Below the pieces are notes generated by a model, which made no database searches, was not told where the DNA came from, and saw nothing but the letters and a program-made list of their open reading frames with translations. Made by a program: the position numbers and the translations under genes. A stretch of DNA of 64,000 nt from Marinomonas profundimaris (GTDB taxonomy: Bacteria; Pseudomonadota; Gammaproteobacteria; Pseudomonadales; Marinomonadaceae): contig NZ_AYOZ01000056.1 of assembly GCF_000508165.1 (NCBI RefSeq), positions 155,435-219,434 of the forward strand, read 5' to 3'. This document shows, in pieces, positions 50,434 to 58,289 of the stretch. The stretch's first letter is position 1. Each line of letters starts with the position of its first letter.

Positions 50434-50694
50434 CTAATAGAGAAGAGAATCACCTTTAACCACATCCATCAATAATTTGATGAACATGCGGTCTGCTTCT
50501 GTATGGTCTTCTTGTATTTTCAATGTCGTTTGATTTGACACTTCTTCTGCAATACGTTGGTAAGCATTGGGTTCATTGATGTTTTCTTTCGCGATACGGA
50601 CTAATTCTCCCGCGAGCTCTGGGTCCATTAGCATTTTACGGAAGCAGCGTAAAAATTCATCAATAACACGTTGTTTGTTGAGCTCATTGGCCAT
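50434..50694 (-). CDS. Small helical protein of unknown function
   Basis: An 86-residue acidic protein with no signal peptide or membrane segment that I do not recognise. The sequence looks helical throughout (RVIDEFLRCFRKMLMDPELAGELVRIAKENI, RMFIKLLMDVV). The ATG at 50694 follows AGGAG seven bases upstream on the minus strand, which supports real translation. A start six codons earlier lacks this. It lies upstream of queG on the same strand, with a gap of 60 bases, and is divergent from the ilv leader. Confidence 0.65.
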   Translation of the reverse strand: MANELNKQRVIDEFLRCFRKMLMDPELAGELVRIAKENINEPNAYQRIAEEVSNQTTLKIQEDHTEADRMFIKLLMDVVKGDSLLY

Positions 50695-50781
50695 GGTAAA
50701 ACTCCTAATCAAATTATGCCGCTATAACATCATGAAGCGTGGGTTAGAGCAAGTTTTTATGCGTGTGTTGCCTGCTTTGTG

Positions 50782-50810
50782 TTGACAAAAGTAGGGCGCG
50801 CAGACAGAAT
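50782..50810 (+). promoter_or_regulatory. Promoter of ilvBH leader
   Basis: A perfect -35 TTGACA (50782-50787), a 17-base spacer, and -10 CAGAAT (50805-50810, four of six). A TATAAT also lies at 50820-50825 but has no -35 at the correct distance. Transcription from here gives an approximately 300-base leader ahead of ilvB. Confidence 0.65.
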
Positions 50811-50855
50811 GAAATTCTATATAATTCGACGACACCCTGTCGAAGACGCCTTACT

Positions 50856-50912
50856 ATGAGCTACCAGCTCATCTCGATCAGATGTATTCTGATAAGCACA
50901 AGTGTATCGTAA
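50856..50912 (+). CDS. Putative ilv leader peptide (attenuation)
   Basis: ATG to TAA encodes 18 residues, MSYQLISIRCILISTSVS. Seven are branched-chain: four Ile, two Leu and one Val, clustered at residues 5-13 and 17. It sits in the long untranslated leader of the acetolactate synthase operon, the position and composition expected of a leader peptide where stalled ribosomes switch RNA structures. A self-complementary ATCAGA/TCTGAT pair lies within it. The Shine-Dalgarno is weak, and a classical downstream terminator with a strong U run is not evident. Confidence 0.6.
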   Translation: MSYQLISIRCILISTSVS

Positions 50913-51124
50913 CGCAATATCGTTGCCTTATGCTTTCCTCGCGAAAAGACGCGGGCAGTGTAAAAACTGCGATTTCTTGCGTTTGAGAGTTCCTTACTTA
51001 TAAAAGTTACCTCAGTTAGTTTTGCAAACTTCGTTCTATCAACTTTAATCTGCTTGTCTTATGCGGTTACAATAGTCGCACTTAAAAATTTTAAAGACAG
51101 ATGAATACTATAGAGGGTAACAAG
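50913..51124 (+). promoter_or_regulatory. ilvB leader RNA, possible attenuator structures
   Basis: Follows the leader peptide. Visible hairpins: CCTCGCG/CGCGGG (50938-50956, with a bulged T), GCAGT/ACTGC followed by GATTTCTT (about 50955-50980), and AGTTT/AAACT near 51019-51032. The second has the best terminator-like tail but it is weak. Which pairings compete with one another needs folding. Confidence 0.4.
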
Positions 51125-52837
51125 GTGGAGTTATTATCCGGTGGTGAAATGATCGCCCGCTTCCTCAAAGATGAGGGAGTTGAGTATATATATGGTTACC
51201 CAGGTGGTGCCGCACTTCATATATACGATGCGCTGCATCGTCAGTCTGATGTAAAGCATATTTTGGTTAGGCATGAACAAGCGGCAACGCACATGGCGGA
51301 TGGCTATGCGCGTGCGACAGGTAAAGCAGGTACGGTTCTTGTTACCTCTGGTCCTGGTGCGACAAATACTGTAACGGGTATTGCGACGGCGTACATGGAT
51401 TCTATTCCTATGGTCATCATTTGTGGCCAGGTTATGAGTTACCTAATCGGTGAAGATGCCTTCCAAGAAACCGATATGATTGGTGTTTCCCGTCCGATTG
51501 TGAAGCACAGCTTTACCGTTAAACATCCTTCTGAAATTCCTATGATCATGAAAAAAGCGTATCACATTGCCAGTACGGGTCGTCCCGGTCCGGTTGTGAT
51601 TGATGTGCCAAAAGACATGACCATGCCGAGTGATAAATACGAATACAAATACCCAGAATCGGTTTCGATCCGCTCATACACGCCACCAACAAAAGGGCAC
51701 AGCGGTCAAATCAAGAAAGCGGTTGAGCTCTTGTTAGCGGCTAAACGTCCAATTATTTATGCTGGCGGCGGCGTCATCATGGGTGGTGCGTCTGAGTTGT
51801 TGGTGAATTTGGCAAAATCGCTAAATGTTCCTGTCACCAATACCTTGATGGGCTTGGGCGGATACCCTGGCACAGACAAGCAGTTTGTTGGTATGTTGGG
51901 CATGCACGGCGCATACGAAGCGAACATGACCATGCATCACAGTGATGTGATTCTTGCGGTTGGTGCTCGCTTTGATGACCGTGTGACAAATGACCCTGAC
52001 AAATTCTGCCCTGGTGCAAAAATCATTCACATTGATATTGACCCTGCGGCTATCTCTAAAACCATTCGTTCAGATGTGCCAATTGTGGGTCCAGTTAGTC
52101 AGGTTTTAGAAGAAATGCTGTCTTTGGTTGAAGGCCAAAGTTCCAACACGGAAGCTCTTGTTGGCTGGTGGAAGCAAATCAATGAATGGCGTTTGGTTCA
52201 TGGTGGTCGTTATGATACGAGCAGCGATAAAATCAAACCTCAGGCTGCGATTCAAGCCTGCTGGCGAGCGACTAAAGGCGATGCCTTTGTTGCCTCTGAT
52301 GTGGGTCAGCACCAAATGTTTGCCGCGCAATATTACAAGTTTGATAAGCCAAACCGTTGGGTAAACTCGGGCGGTCTCGGCACAATGGGCTTTGGTCTTC
52401 CTGCTGCAATGGGCGTGAAGATGAACTTCCCGAAAGAGACAGTTGTTTGCGTTACCGGTGAAGGCAGTATTCAAATGAATATTCAAGAGCTTTCTACCTG
52501 TTTGCAGTATGGTTTACCGGTTAAGATTCTGTGCTTGAACAACGGTTACTTAGGCATGGTTCGCCAATGGCAAGACATGAACTACGAAGGTCGTTATTCA
52601 AACTCCTACATGGATTCTTTGCCTGATTTCAAAATACTGATGGACGCGTACCGTCATAAGTATGTTGAGATACGAACCAAAGACGAGCTTGATGCGAAAA
52701 TGGAAGAAGCGTTTGCAATGACAGATCAACTGGTCTTCATTAATTGCTACGTGGACCCAGAAGAGCACGTTTATCCGATGCAAGTGCCTCGTGGCTCTAT
52801 GCGCGATATGTTCTTGAGTAAGACGGAGCGGACCTAA
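51125..52837 (+). CDS. ilvB: Acetolactate synthase large subunit
   Basis: First common step of branched-chain amino acid synthesis, ThDP and FAD dependent. The catalytic Glu is in [15 protein letters not shown]. The FAD region includes GARFDDRVT. The ThDP-Mg motif is [41 protein letters not shown] 51125 ([14 protein letters not shown], aligned with IlvI) has GAGGG seven bases upstream and gives 570 residues. An ATG eight codons earlier (51101) is the alternative. It is IlvI-like in sequence, with ilvH one base downstream. Confidence 0.95.
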   Translation: MELLSGGEMIARFLKDEGVEYIYGYPGGAALHIYDALHRQSDVKHILVRHEQAATHMADGYARATGKAGTVLVTSGPGATNTVTGIATAYMDSIPMVIICGQVMSYLIGEDAFQETDMIGVSRPIVKHSFTVKHPSEIPMIMKKAYHIASTGRPGPVVIDVPKDMTMPSDKYEYKYPESVSIRSYTPPTKGHSGQIKKAVELLLAAKRPIIYAGGGVIMGGASELLVNLAKSLNVPVTNTLMGLGGYPGTDKQFVGMLGMHGAYEANMTMHHSDVILAVGARFDDRVTNDPDKFCPGAKIIHIDIDPAAISKTIRSDVPIVGPVSQVLEEMLSLVEGQSSNTEALVGWWKQINEWRLVHGGRYDTSSDKIKPQAAIQACWRATKGDAFVASDVGQHQMFAAQYYKFDKPNRWVNSGGLGTMGFGLPAAMGVKMNFPKETVVCVTGEGSIQMNIQELSTCLQYGLPVKILCLNNGYLGMVRQWQDMNYEGRYSNSYMDSLPDFKILMDAYRHKYVEIRTKDELDAKMEEAFAMTDQLVFINCYVDPEEHVYPMQVPRGSMRDMFLSKTERT

Positions 52838-52838
52838 T

Positions 52839-53330
52839 ATGCGACATATAATTTCTGTATTGATGGAAAATGAGCCCGGTGCTTTGTCGCGTGTGGTTGG
52901 TTTGTTTTCTCAACGAAACTTTAACATTGAGTCGTTGAACGTAGCGGCGACAGATGATCCAACACTGTCTCGTTTAACACTGACAACATTTGGCTCGGAT
53001 CAAGTGGTAGAGCAAATAACCAAACAACTTAATAAGTTGATTGATGTGGTTAAGCTGGTGGATTTAACAGAAGGTCAGCACATCGAACGTGAGTTGATGT
53101 TGGTTAAAGTCCGTGCGACAGGCGCACAGCGTGCCGAAGTAAAGCGCACAGTCGATATCTTCCGTGGCAACATTGTGGATATGACGCCTTCTATCTATAC
53201 CATTCAGATCGTCGGTGAGTCAGATAAGCTAGACGGTTTTATTCAAGCGTTGGGCGGGGCTCATCTCCTTGAAGTTGTTCGTACTGGTGTTTCTGGTATT
53301 GCGCGTGGCGAGAAGACATTGTCTTTGTAA
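52839..53330 (+). CDS. ilvH: Acetolactate synthase small (regulatory) subunit
   Basis: Stimulates the large subunit and mediates valine feedback inhibition. The N-terminal ACT domain begins MRHIISVLMENEPGALSRVVGLFSQRNFNIESL. The C-terminal domain includes RELMLVKV and GESDKLDGFIQAL. Length of 163 residues matches IlvH. It starts one base after the ilvB stop and ends in a strong terminator. Confidence 0.97.
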   Translation: MRHIISVLMENEPGALSRVVGLFSQRNFNIESLNVAATDDPTLSRLTLTTFGSDQVVEQITKQLNKLIDVVKLVDLTEGQHIERELMLVKVRATGAQRAEVKRTVDIFRGNIVDMTPSIYTIQIVGESDKLDGFIQALGGAHLLEVVRTGVSGIARGEKTLSL

Positions 53331-53349
53331 TCAGGCGATTGAACAATGT

Positions 53350-53378
53350 AAAAAGCCGCGAATGTTCGCGGCTTTTTT
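53350..53378 (+). terminator. Rho-independent terminator after ilvH
   Basis: Perfect stem AAAAAGCCGCGAA/TTCGCGGCTTTTT with a two-base gap and a T run. It ends the ilvBH operon. Confidence 0.92.
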
Positions 53379-53405
53379 ATGCATTAAAGAACGAAAGGTC
53401 TTCAG

Positions 53406-53867
53406 ATGGATAAAACGAATTGGAAGCTGCTTAAATTATTGGAAGGCAATGGCCGTTTAACGTATGCCGAGCTGGGGAAGTTGGTTCACTTGTCGGCCCC
53501 TGCGGTGGCGGAACGAGTACGAAAACTCGAAGAGTCTGGTGCGATTACGGGCTATGGTGCAAAAATCAACTTAGAAAAGGTCGGGATTCCAATAACCGCA
53601 TTAGTAGAGTGCCAAGTCTATCGGACAAAAGAGCGAGAATTTAAAACGCTGGTGATGAGTCTGGATGAGGTGATTTCTTGTCATAATGTAACCGGCCCAT
53701 ACGCGTTTGTATTGCGAGTCGCCGTGCGTTCTATGTCTTTATTGGATGTGCTGTTAGAGCGCCTTATCGACTTAAGTGACACCAATACCATGATGGTGCT
53801 TTCAACCCCAGTGTCACGAGAAATGCCGGCGAACATTGAAAAAGGGGCTGAATTAGAACTCGATTGA
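53406..53867 (+). CDS. Lrp/AsnC-family transcriptional regulator
   Basis: A 153-residue feast/famine regulator. Its N-terminal helix-turn-helix has LLEGNGRLTYAELGKLVHLSAPAVAERVRKLEESGAITGY. The C-terminal RAM ligand domain (residues about 65-150) has the VISCHNVTGPYAFVLRV motif. It follows the ilvH terminator by about 30 bases and ends three bases from a convergent EamA-family gene. Its position suggests amino acid sensing. It is shorter and different from global Lrp, so it is probably a local regulator. Confidence 0.92.
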   Translation: MDKTNWKLLKLLEGNGRLTYAELGKLVHLSAPAVAERVRKLEESGAITGYGAKINLEKVGIPITALVECQVYRTKEREFKTLVMSLDEVISCHNVTGPYAFVLRVAVRSMSLLDVLLERLIDLSDTNTMMVLSTPVSREMPANIEKGAELELD

Positions 53868-53870
53868 GTG

Positions 53871-54743
53871 TTATATCGCTGCCGTTGCGATTTTTGGTTT
53901 ACGCGGCCATTGACTAATAATTATACCGATAAAAATAAAGACACAACCCATTAATTCCCTTTGCGATAGAATTTCGCCCATCAATAACCAACCGCCAATT
54001 GCTGCAAATACCGCTTCTGTGGACAAGATAAGTGCAGCTGAACTTGGTGCCACATTTTTTTGCCCAATAGTTTGCAACGTATAAGCAACGGCAGAAGACG
54101 CAATGCCTGCATAAACTAAAGGTAGCCAGCTGCTTTCAATTGCTTGCCAAGTTGGTTGCTCAGTCATTAGAGCCATCATCCATGACAACACGGAAACGAC
54201 AACCAGCTGTACTATAGAGAAACTGATGATAGGGACTTTACGAGAATAATATCCTACAATCAAAACGTGTCCCGCCCAGAAAATTGCGCCAATTAATTCC
54301 AGTGCGTCTCCATATTGTATGGATAAGTTCGGTCCGACGGTTAACGTATATAAACCAATTAATGCCAGCAACATTCCTAGCCAAGTATTACGAGAAATGG
54401 CGTGTTTTAATAGCAAGCCAATAATAGGAACAAATACCATATACATGGTCGTGATAAATCCCGCATTGGCCGCTGTAGTATAGAGTAAACCGATTTGTTG
54501 TAGAGTGGCGCCTGAGAATAAAATCAATCCAGTAATCCCGCCAGCTTTTAATGTCAGGTGTAAATCTGACTTTCTATGTCGATCAAAAAGATAGGCTAAA
54601 GGTAGCATCGACAGAGCGGCCAAAGTAAAGCGTGCCGCATTAAAACTGTAAGGCCCTAAACTTTCCATCCCTATGCTTTGGGCGACAAAAGCGAATCCCC
54701 AAATAGCGGCGGTGAGCCATAAAAGCAGGTGAGCAATAGACAT
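53871..54743 (-). CDS. EamA-family (DMT superfamily) exporter
   Basis: A 290-residue inner membrane protein with ten predicted helices in two EamA repeats (about residues 5-135 and 145-280). The N terminus (HLLLWLTAAIWGFAFVAQSIGMESLGPYSFNAARF) is typical of the RhaT/EamA group that exports amino acids and metabolites. The substrate is unknown. Its 3' end is convergent with the Lrp-family gene. Its 5' side faces the LysE-type gene across 300 bases. Confidence 0.9.
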   Translation of the reverse strand: MSIAHLLLWLTAAIWGFAFVAQSIGMESLGPYSFNAARFTLAALSMLPLAYLFDRHRKSDLHLTLKAGGITGLILFSGATLQQIGLLYTTAANAGFITTMYMVFVPIIGLLLKHAISRNTWLGMLLALIGLYTLTVGPNLSIQYGDALELIGAIFWAGHVLIVGYYSRKVPIISFSIVQLVVVSVLSWMMALMTEQPTWQAIESSWLPLVYAGIASSAVAYTLQTIGQKNVAPSSAALILSTEAVFAAIGGWLLMGEILSQRELMGCVFIFIGIIISQWPRKPKIATAAI

Positions 54744-55044
54744 AATATCTCTCTGGTTAAGATTGGTTTAAGTGGCTATTTTACGGCGTTAACGTGTGTT
54801 TCTACAGGTGAAAAAAAAGGTAATTCATCAACTTGGCTTTGGATAAAAAAGTATATTGACAAGATTATCTTGGTAAATCGGCTTAGTACGTTGTTGGTTG
54901 TTCACTGTCTTGGGTGCTCTGTATTCAATCAACAGAAAATGCTTAAAAAATAGCCTGACAGGCGAGAGCTTAAATTGTAAAGTGTCGATCCATTTTATAG
55001 GTCGTTTGCATTCATTCTGCCTTTGACGTTAGAGACTTATTGTT
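54744..55044. promoter_or_regulatory. Intergenic region between eamA and lysE-type gene
   Basis: A 301-base divergent promoter region without a credible gene. A 13-base palindrome CAAGATTATCTTG (54860-54872) overlaps a TTGACA (54856-54861) and could be a regulator site. Beyond that I see nothing distinctive. Confidence 0.35.
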
Positions 55045-55680
55045 ATGACATTCAGTGTGTGGCTGACTATTGCGCCTTTATTAATGTTGCTTTCTTTAGG
55101 GCCAGGCCCAAACAATTTCACCGCCATGCACAATGGTATTCAAGTCGGCGCGACGAAAGCGGTGATAGCTGTTGTGGGGAGGAACCTCGCATTTTGTGTG
55201 TTGATGCTGGTGTCTGCGTTGGGTTTGGGGGCGATCATTGTCTCTTCCGTGTTTTGGTTTGGTGTTGTGAAATGGCTTGGTGTCGCTTATTTATTTTATA
55301 TTGGCATCAAAACATGGCGAAGTGCCGCAGTGGTGCTTGAAGAGCACGAAAGTGAAAAAGGAATAAAAGCAAAGCGTGGGCATATTGCACGAATGCGTCA
55401 GGAGTTTTTTGTGGCGATTGGCAATCCTAAAGCGGTGTTGTTGTTTACAGCTATTTTTCCTCAATTATTGGATCTTAGTCAGCCTGTTCCTATGCAGTTT
55501 TTTTGGATGGGGGTCACCTTTTGTATGACGGAGTTTATTGCTGCGTATGTTTATGCGATCAGTGGTAAGCAAATTCGACGTTTGATTCGTAGCTCTAAAG
55601 GTATGAAAAACTTAAATCGTGGGATGGGTGGTGTGTTCGTCATGGCGAGTGGCGTTTTGGCAACCGCAACACGTTCTTAG
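55045..55680 (+). CDS. LysE/RhtB-family amino acid exporter
   Basis: A 211-residue inner membrane protein with about six helices. The family signature LLSLGPGPNNFTAMHNGIQVGATKAV is at residues 14-40, and FFVAIGNPKAVLLFTAIFPQL is at about 115-135. Such proteins export lysine, homoserine, threonine or similar amino acids. The substrate cannot be stated. It ends in a terminator shared with the convergent luxS. Confidence 0.92.
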   Translation: MTFSVWLTIAPLLMLLSLGPGPNNFTAMHNGIQVGATKAVIAVVGRNLAFCVLMLVSALGLGAIIVSSVFWFGVVKWLGVAYLFYIGIKTWRSAAVVLEEHESEKGIKAKRGHIARMRQEFFVAIGNPKAVLLFTAIFPQLLDLSQPVPMQFFWMGVTFCMTEFIAAYVYAISGKQIRRLIRSSKGMKNLNRGMGGVFVMASGVLATATRS

Positions 55681-55696
55681 AGCGTGTTTTCGATAT

Positions 55697-55726
55697 AAAA
55701 AGGGTGGCTTTTAAGCCACCCTTTTT
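55697..55726. terminator. Bidirectional terminator between lysE-type gene and luxS
   Basis: AAAAAGGGTGGCTT pairs with AAGCCACCCTTTTT, A and T tracts on both flanks, suited to convergent genes. Confidence 0.9.
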
Positions 55727-55758
55727 ATTATTTATTCAATCTGTGCCAGCAAGCTGTA

Positions 55759-56271
55759 TTAGCTGTGATCTTTTAAGAATTCTTCACTTAGGTACAATTC
55801 TTCATTGCTGTTTACTTTTACATCGCGGTCTAGAATCATTTTTGCAATTTCTTGCGCTTCTTCTAGGGAGTGCATTTCGTAAGTGCCACATTGGTATTCG
55901 TTTAGCTCAGGAATGTCGTTCTTGGCTTTTACTTTTAGTACGTCTTCCATCGCGGCTTTCCATGATGCAGCAACTTTTTCTTCGGAAGGGGTTCCGATTA
56001 AGCTCATGTAAAACCCCGTACGGCAGCCCATAGGAGAAATGTCGATGATTTCAACGCTATCGCCGTTTAGGTGTTCACGCATGAAGCCTGCAAATAAATG
56101 CTCCAATGTGTGAATGCCACGCTCGGAAAGAATTTCTTCATTTGGTACGCAAAAGCGTAAATCAAAAACCGTGATGTCATCGCCTTTTGGCGTAGACATG
56201 GATTTTGCGATGCGAACGGCTGGCGCGTCCATACGAGTGTGGTCGACACGAAAACTGTCTAATAATGGCAT
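55759..56271 (-). CDS. luxS: S-ribosylhomocysteine lyase LuxS
   Basis: LuxS cleaves S-ribosylhomocysteine to homocysteine and DPD, the autoinducer-2 precursor. The iron/zinc site [10 protein letters not shown] and the third ligand cysteine in [10 protein letters not shown] are intact, as is [12 protein letters not shown] with the catalytic Cys. The ATG at 56271 ([14 protein letters not shown]) has GGAGAG upstream and gives 170 residues, the family norm. The start 20 codons earlier is unlikely. Confidence 0.97.
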   Translation of the reverse strand: MPLLDSFRVDHTRMDAPAVRIAKSMSTPKGDDITVFDLRFCVPNEEILSERGIHTLEHLFAGFMREHLNGDSVEIIDISPMGCRTGFYMSLIGTPSEEKVAASWKAAMEDVLKVKAKNDIPELNEYQCGTYEMHSLEEAQEIAKMILDRDVKVNSNEELYLSEEFLKDHS

Positions 56272-56337
56272 AAAAAACTCTCCTACTTGAGCACAACGTA
56301 AATGTCGTTGCTTTATAAAGGGCGATAACAATGGGTG

Positions 56338-57615
56338 TCATTGTACATGAAATTTTGATTTTTTGATGGGGATTTTTGGCGCTTTCAAGTATTCATAACC
56401 GAGAGCTAAGCAGAAAACGATGAGAGCGAAGAACATATTTTTTCCGATGAAGGACACCATGAAGACACAGCTCATCAAGGCCAATATCGCTAAAATTTGA
56501 GCGGCACGATTGACCAATTTAAAAGCCGCAATGCAGGTTAATGTGTAAATAACTAAGAAGCTGCCATTTGTCATTTCAATAAACCAGGCCATTCTCCAAC
56601 CTGATAACTCGGAAAATACGATTGAAAGTAGGGTTATGAACCCTACTAATATGACGGCTTTTTCAGGGGCGCCATTTTTATTTAGATCAATAAAAGTATT
56701 TGGTAATGCGCCTTGCTGAGCCATCGATTGCACCATACGAGAAAAGCCTAGTATATAAATCGCCACATTGGCGAACGCGATAATGTACGCGCCCATGGCG
56801 AAGAATCGGCTGCTGGTTTCCCCCATTAATTTGTGAACCAAAAGTGCTAAAGATTGGCTGTTGGTGATTTCGTCTCCATAGGTATGATGCCATGCAATAA
56901 GAAGCACTAAGCTGAGGTACACCAGTATGACAATCATAATGCCGCCTAATAATGCAATGGGAAAGTCTCTTGTTGGATTCTTGAACTCGGCACCCATGTG
57001 GGCCATGACTTCAATGCCAAGAAAACACCAAAATATAACGCCGGTTGCGTACAGGGTTTGTTGCCATTCTGCTGGTGTTGAAGGTGTCTCAATCACTTCT
57101 CGACTGTCTTGAATGTTGCCAATAAAGCAAAGCCAAATAATGCTGGCTACCATTACGATAACAATACCTGTTTGGAAGCGAGCGGACATTTGCATGCCAA
57201 CAATGGAAAAAACGAGCATGCCAACCAGTGTGACTAGGCTAAAAATGAGCATCCATTCGTCTGATGTTTTAAATAGGATGGTTAAGTACGCCGCGGCGAC
57301 TTTAATGGCAACCGCTGGCCCGACGAATAGAATGCTCAGGAATAGCCACCCAACGGCTTTTTCGTAACGCGGCCCGAATGCTCGTCCAATATAATGAGAA
57401 GCCCCACCTGCCGAGGGAAATTTAGCGCCAAGTAGTGCAAAAATAAACGCAATGGGAATAATCATCAGGGCAGTGATTAGCCAGGCGTAAAACGCAAAAG
57501 ATCCTGCCTGTGACACTGACATTGCAGGCAAAATCATTAATCCTGTACCTACAAACGTTGTGACGGTCATGGCCATGCCTTGCAGAGGTCCGAGGTTTTT
57601 TTTGTATTGGGACAT
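56338..57615 (-). CDS. APC-family amino acid permease/exporter (YjeH-like)
   Basis: A 425-residue inner membrane transporter with about twelve helices. The N terminus (KKNLGPLQGMAMTVTTFVGTGLMILPAM) and PSAGGASHYIGRAFGPRYEKAVGWLFLS closely resemble E. coli YjeH, an exporter of methionine and branched-chain amino acids. It is divergent from an Lrp-family gene 147 bases away, which is probably its regulator. Substrate is inferred from resemblance only. Confidence 0.88.
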   Translation of the reverse strand: MSQYKKNLGPLQGMAMTVTTFVGTGLMILPAMSVSQAGSFAFYAWLITALMIIPIAFIFALLGAKFPSAGGASHYIGRAFGPRYEKAVGWLFLSILFVGPAVAIKVAAAYLTILFKTSDEWMLIFSLVTLVGMLVFSIVGMQMSARFQTGIVIVMVASIIWLCFIGNIQDSREVIETPSTPAEWQQTLYATGVIFWCFLGIEVMAHMGAEFKNPTRDFPIALLGGIMIVILVYLSLVLLIAWHHTYGDEITNSQSLALLVHKLMGETSSRFFAMGAYIIAFANVAIYILGFSRMVQSMAQQGALPNTFIDLNKNGAPEKAVILVGFITLLSIVFSELSGWRMAWFIEMTNGSFLVIYTLTCIAAFKLVNRAAQILAILALMSCVFMVSFIGKNMFFALIVFCLALGYEYLKAPKIPIKKSKFHVQ

Positions 57616-57762
57616 TTGTTTGCCTTTATCCAGCAGTTATTTATGATGAGTAAGGATAAAATAGCTGAATTAACAATACGCTATACAAGTTGACCCCATT
57701 TTGGCGCACTTTGCCGGAATGGCCGTCAATATGAATGGCAAGACGTAACAGAGGAATGTTGA

Positions 57763-58191
57763 GTGGCGGATCATTACGACCAAAAAATACTGGCCTTACT
57801 AGTAGAAGATGCTCGCCTGTCGGTTTCGGACATCAGTCGGCAGGTTAGTTTGTCTCGTTCCGCGGTGACTGAACGCATTAGGCGGATGGAAGAGAGCCGC
57901 ACTATCACGGGGTATCATGCTCATACCTCGGTATCAAAAGAAGACGGCGTGACGGCTTATTTGGCGTTAACATTTCGACCGTTATCGTGTGATCTTGTGC
58001 AGCCACTTATTGAAGCAATCCCAGAAATAAAGCTTGCGCATTCTATTAGCGGAGACTTGGATTTATTGCTTTTGGTTCAGGCGCATTCGATGGCGCGTCT
58101 TAATGCGATTCGTAGTGAAATGGATGGCTGGCCAAACCTCAATAAAATAGTAACGCATATGTGTTTGGCGAATCGTCTAGATCGATGGTAG
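57763..58191 (+). CDS. Lrp/AsnC-family transcriptional regulator (second)
   Basis: A 142-residue protein with an N-terminal helix-turn-helix (LLVEDARLSVSDISRQVSLSRSAVTERIRRMEESRTITGYH) and a RAM domain. It begins with GTG 57763 after GAGGAATGTT. The divergent pairing with the YjeH-like exporter is the arrangement common for Lrp-type regulators that induce amino acid export genes. No operator could be identified by eye. Confidence 0.92.
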   Translation: MADHYDQKILALLVEDARLSVSDISRQVSLSRSAVTERIRRMEESRTITGYHAHTSVSKEDGVTAYLALTFRPLSCDLVQPLIEAIPEIKLAHSISGDLDLLLLVQAHSMARLNAIRSEMDGWPNLNKIVTHMCLANRLDRW

Positions 58192-58289
58192 AACGGATGA
58201 TTGGTACGCTTGGTCAGTTGATTGCGAATTCGCTCTTTAACTGATTGAATAGTTGAAGTTTTTTCATTTTATGGAAGTGGAGCAGTCAT

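Noticed and set aside
50820..50825. TATAAT as main -10 of the ilv promoter
   Set aside because: No -35-like hexamer lies 16-18 bases upstream, whereas TTGACA at 50782 matches CAGAAT with a 17-base spacer. A secondary start is still possible.
54729..54953. 74-codon plus-strand frame before the LysE-type gene
   Set aside because: No ribosome binding site or family resemblance, and it overlaps the EamA start region.
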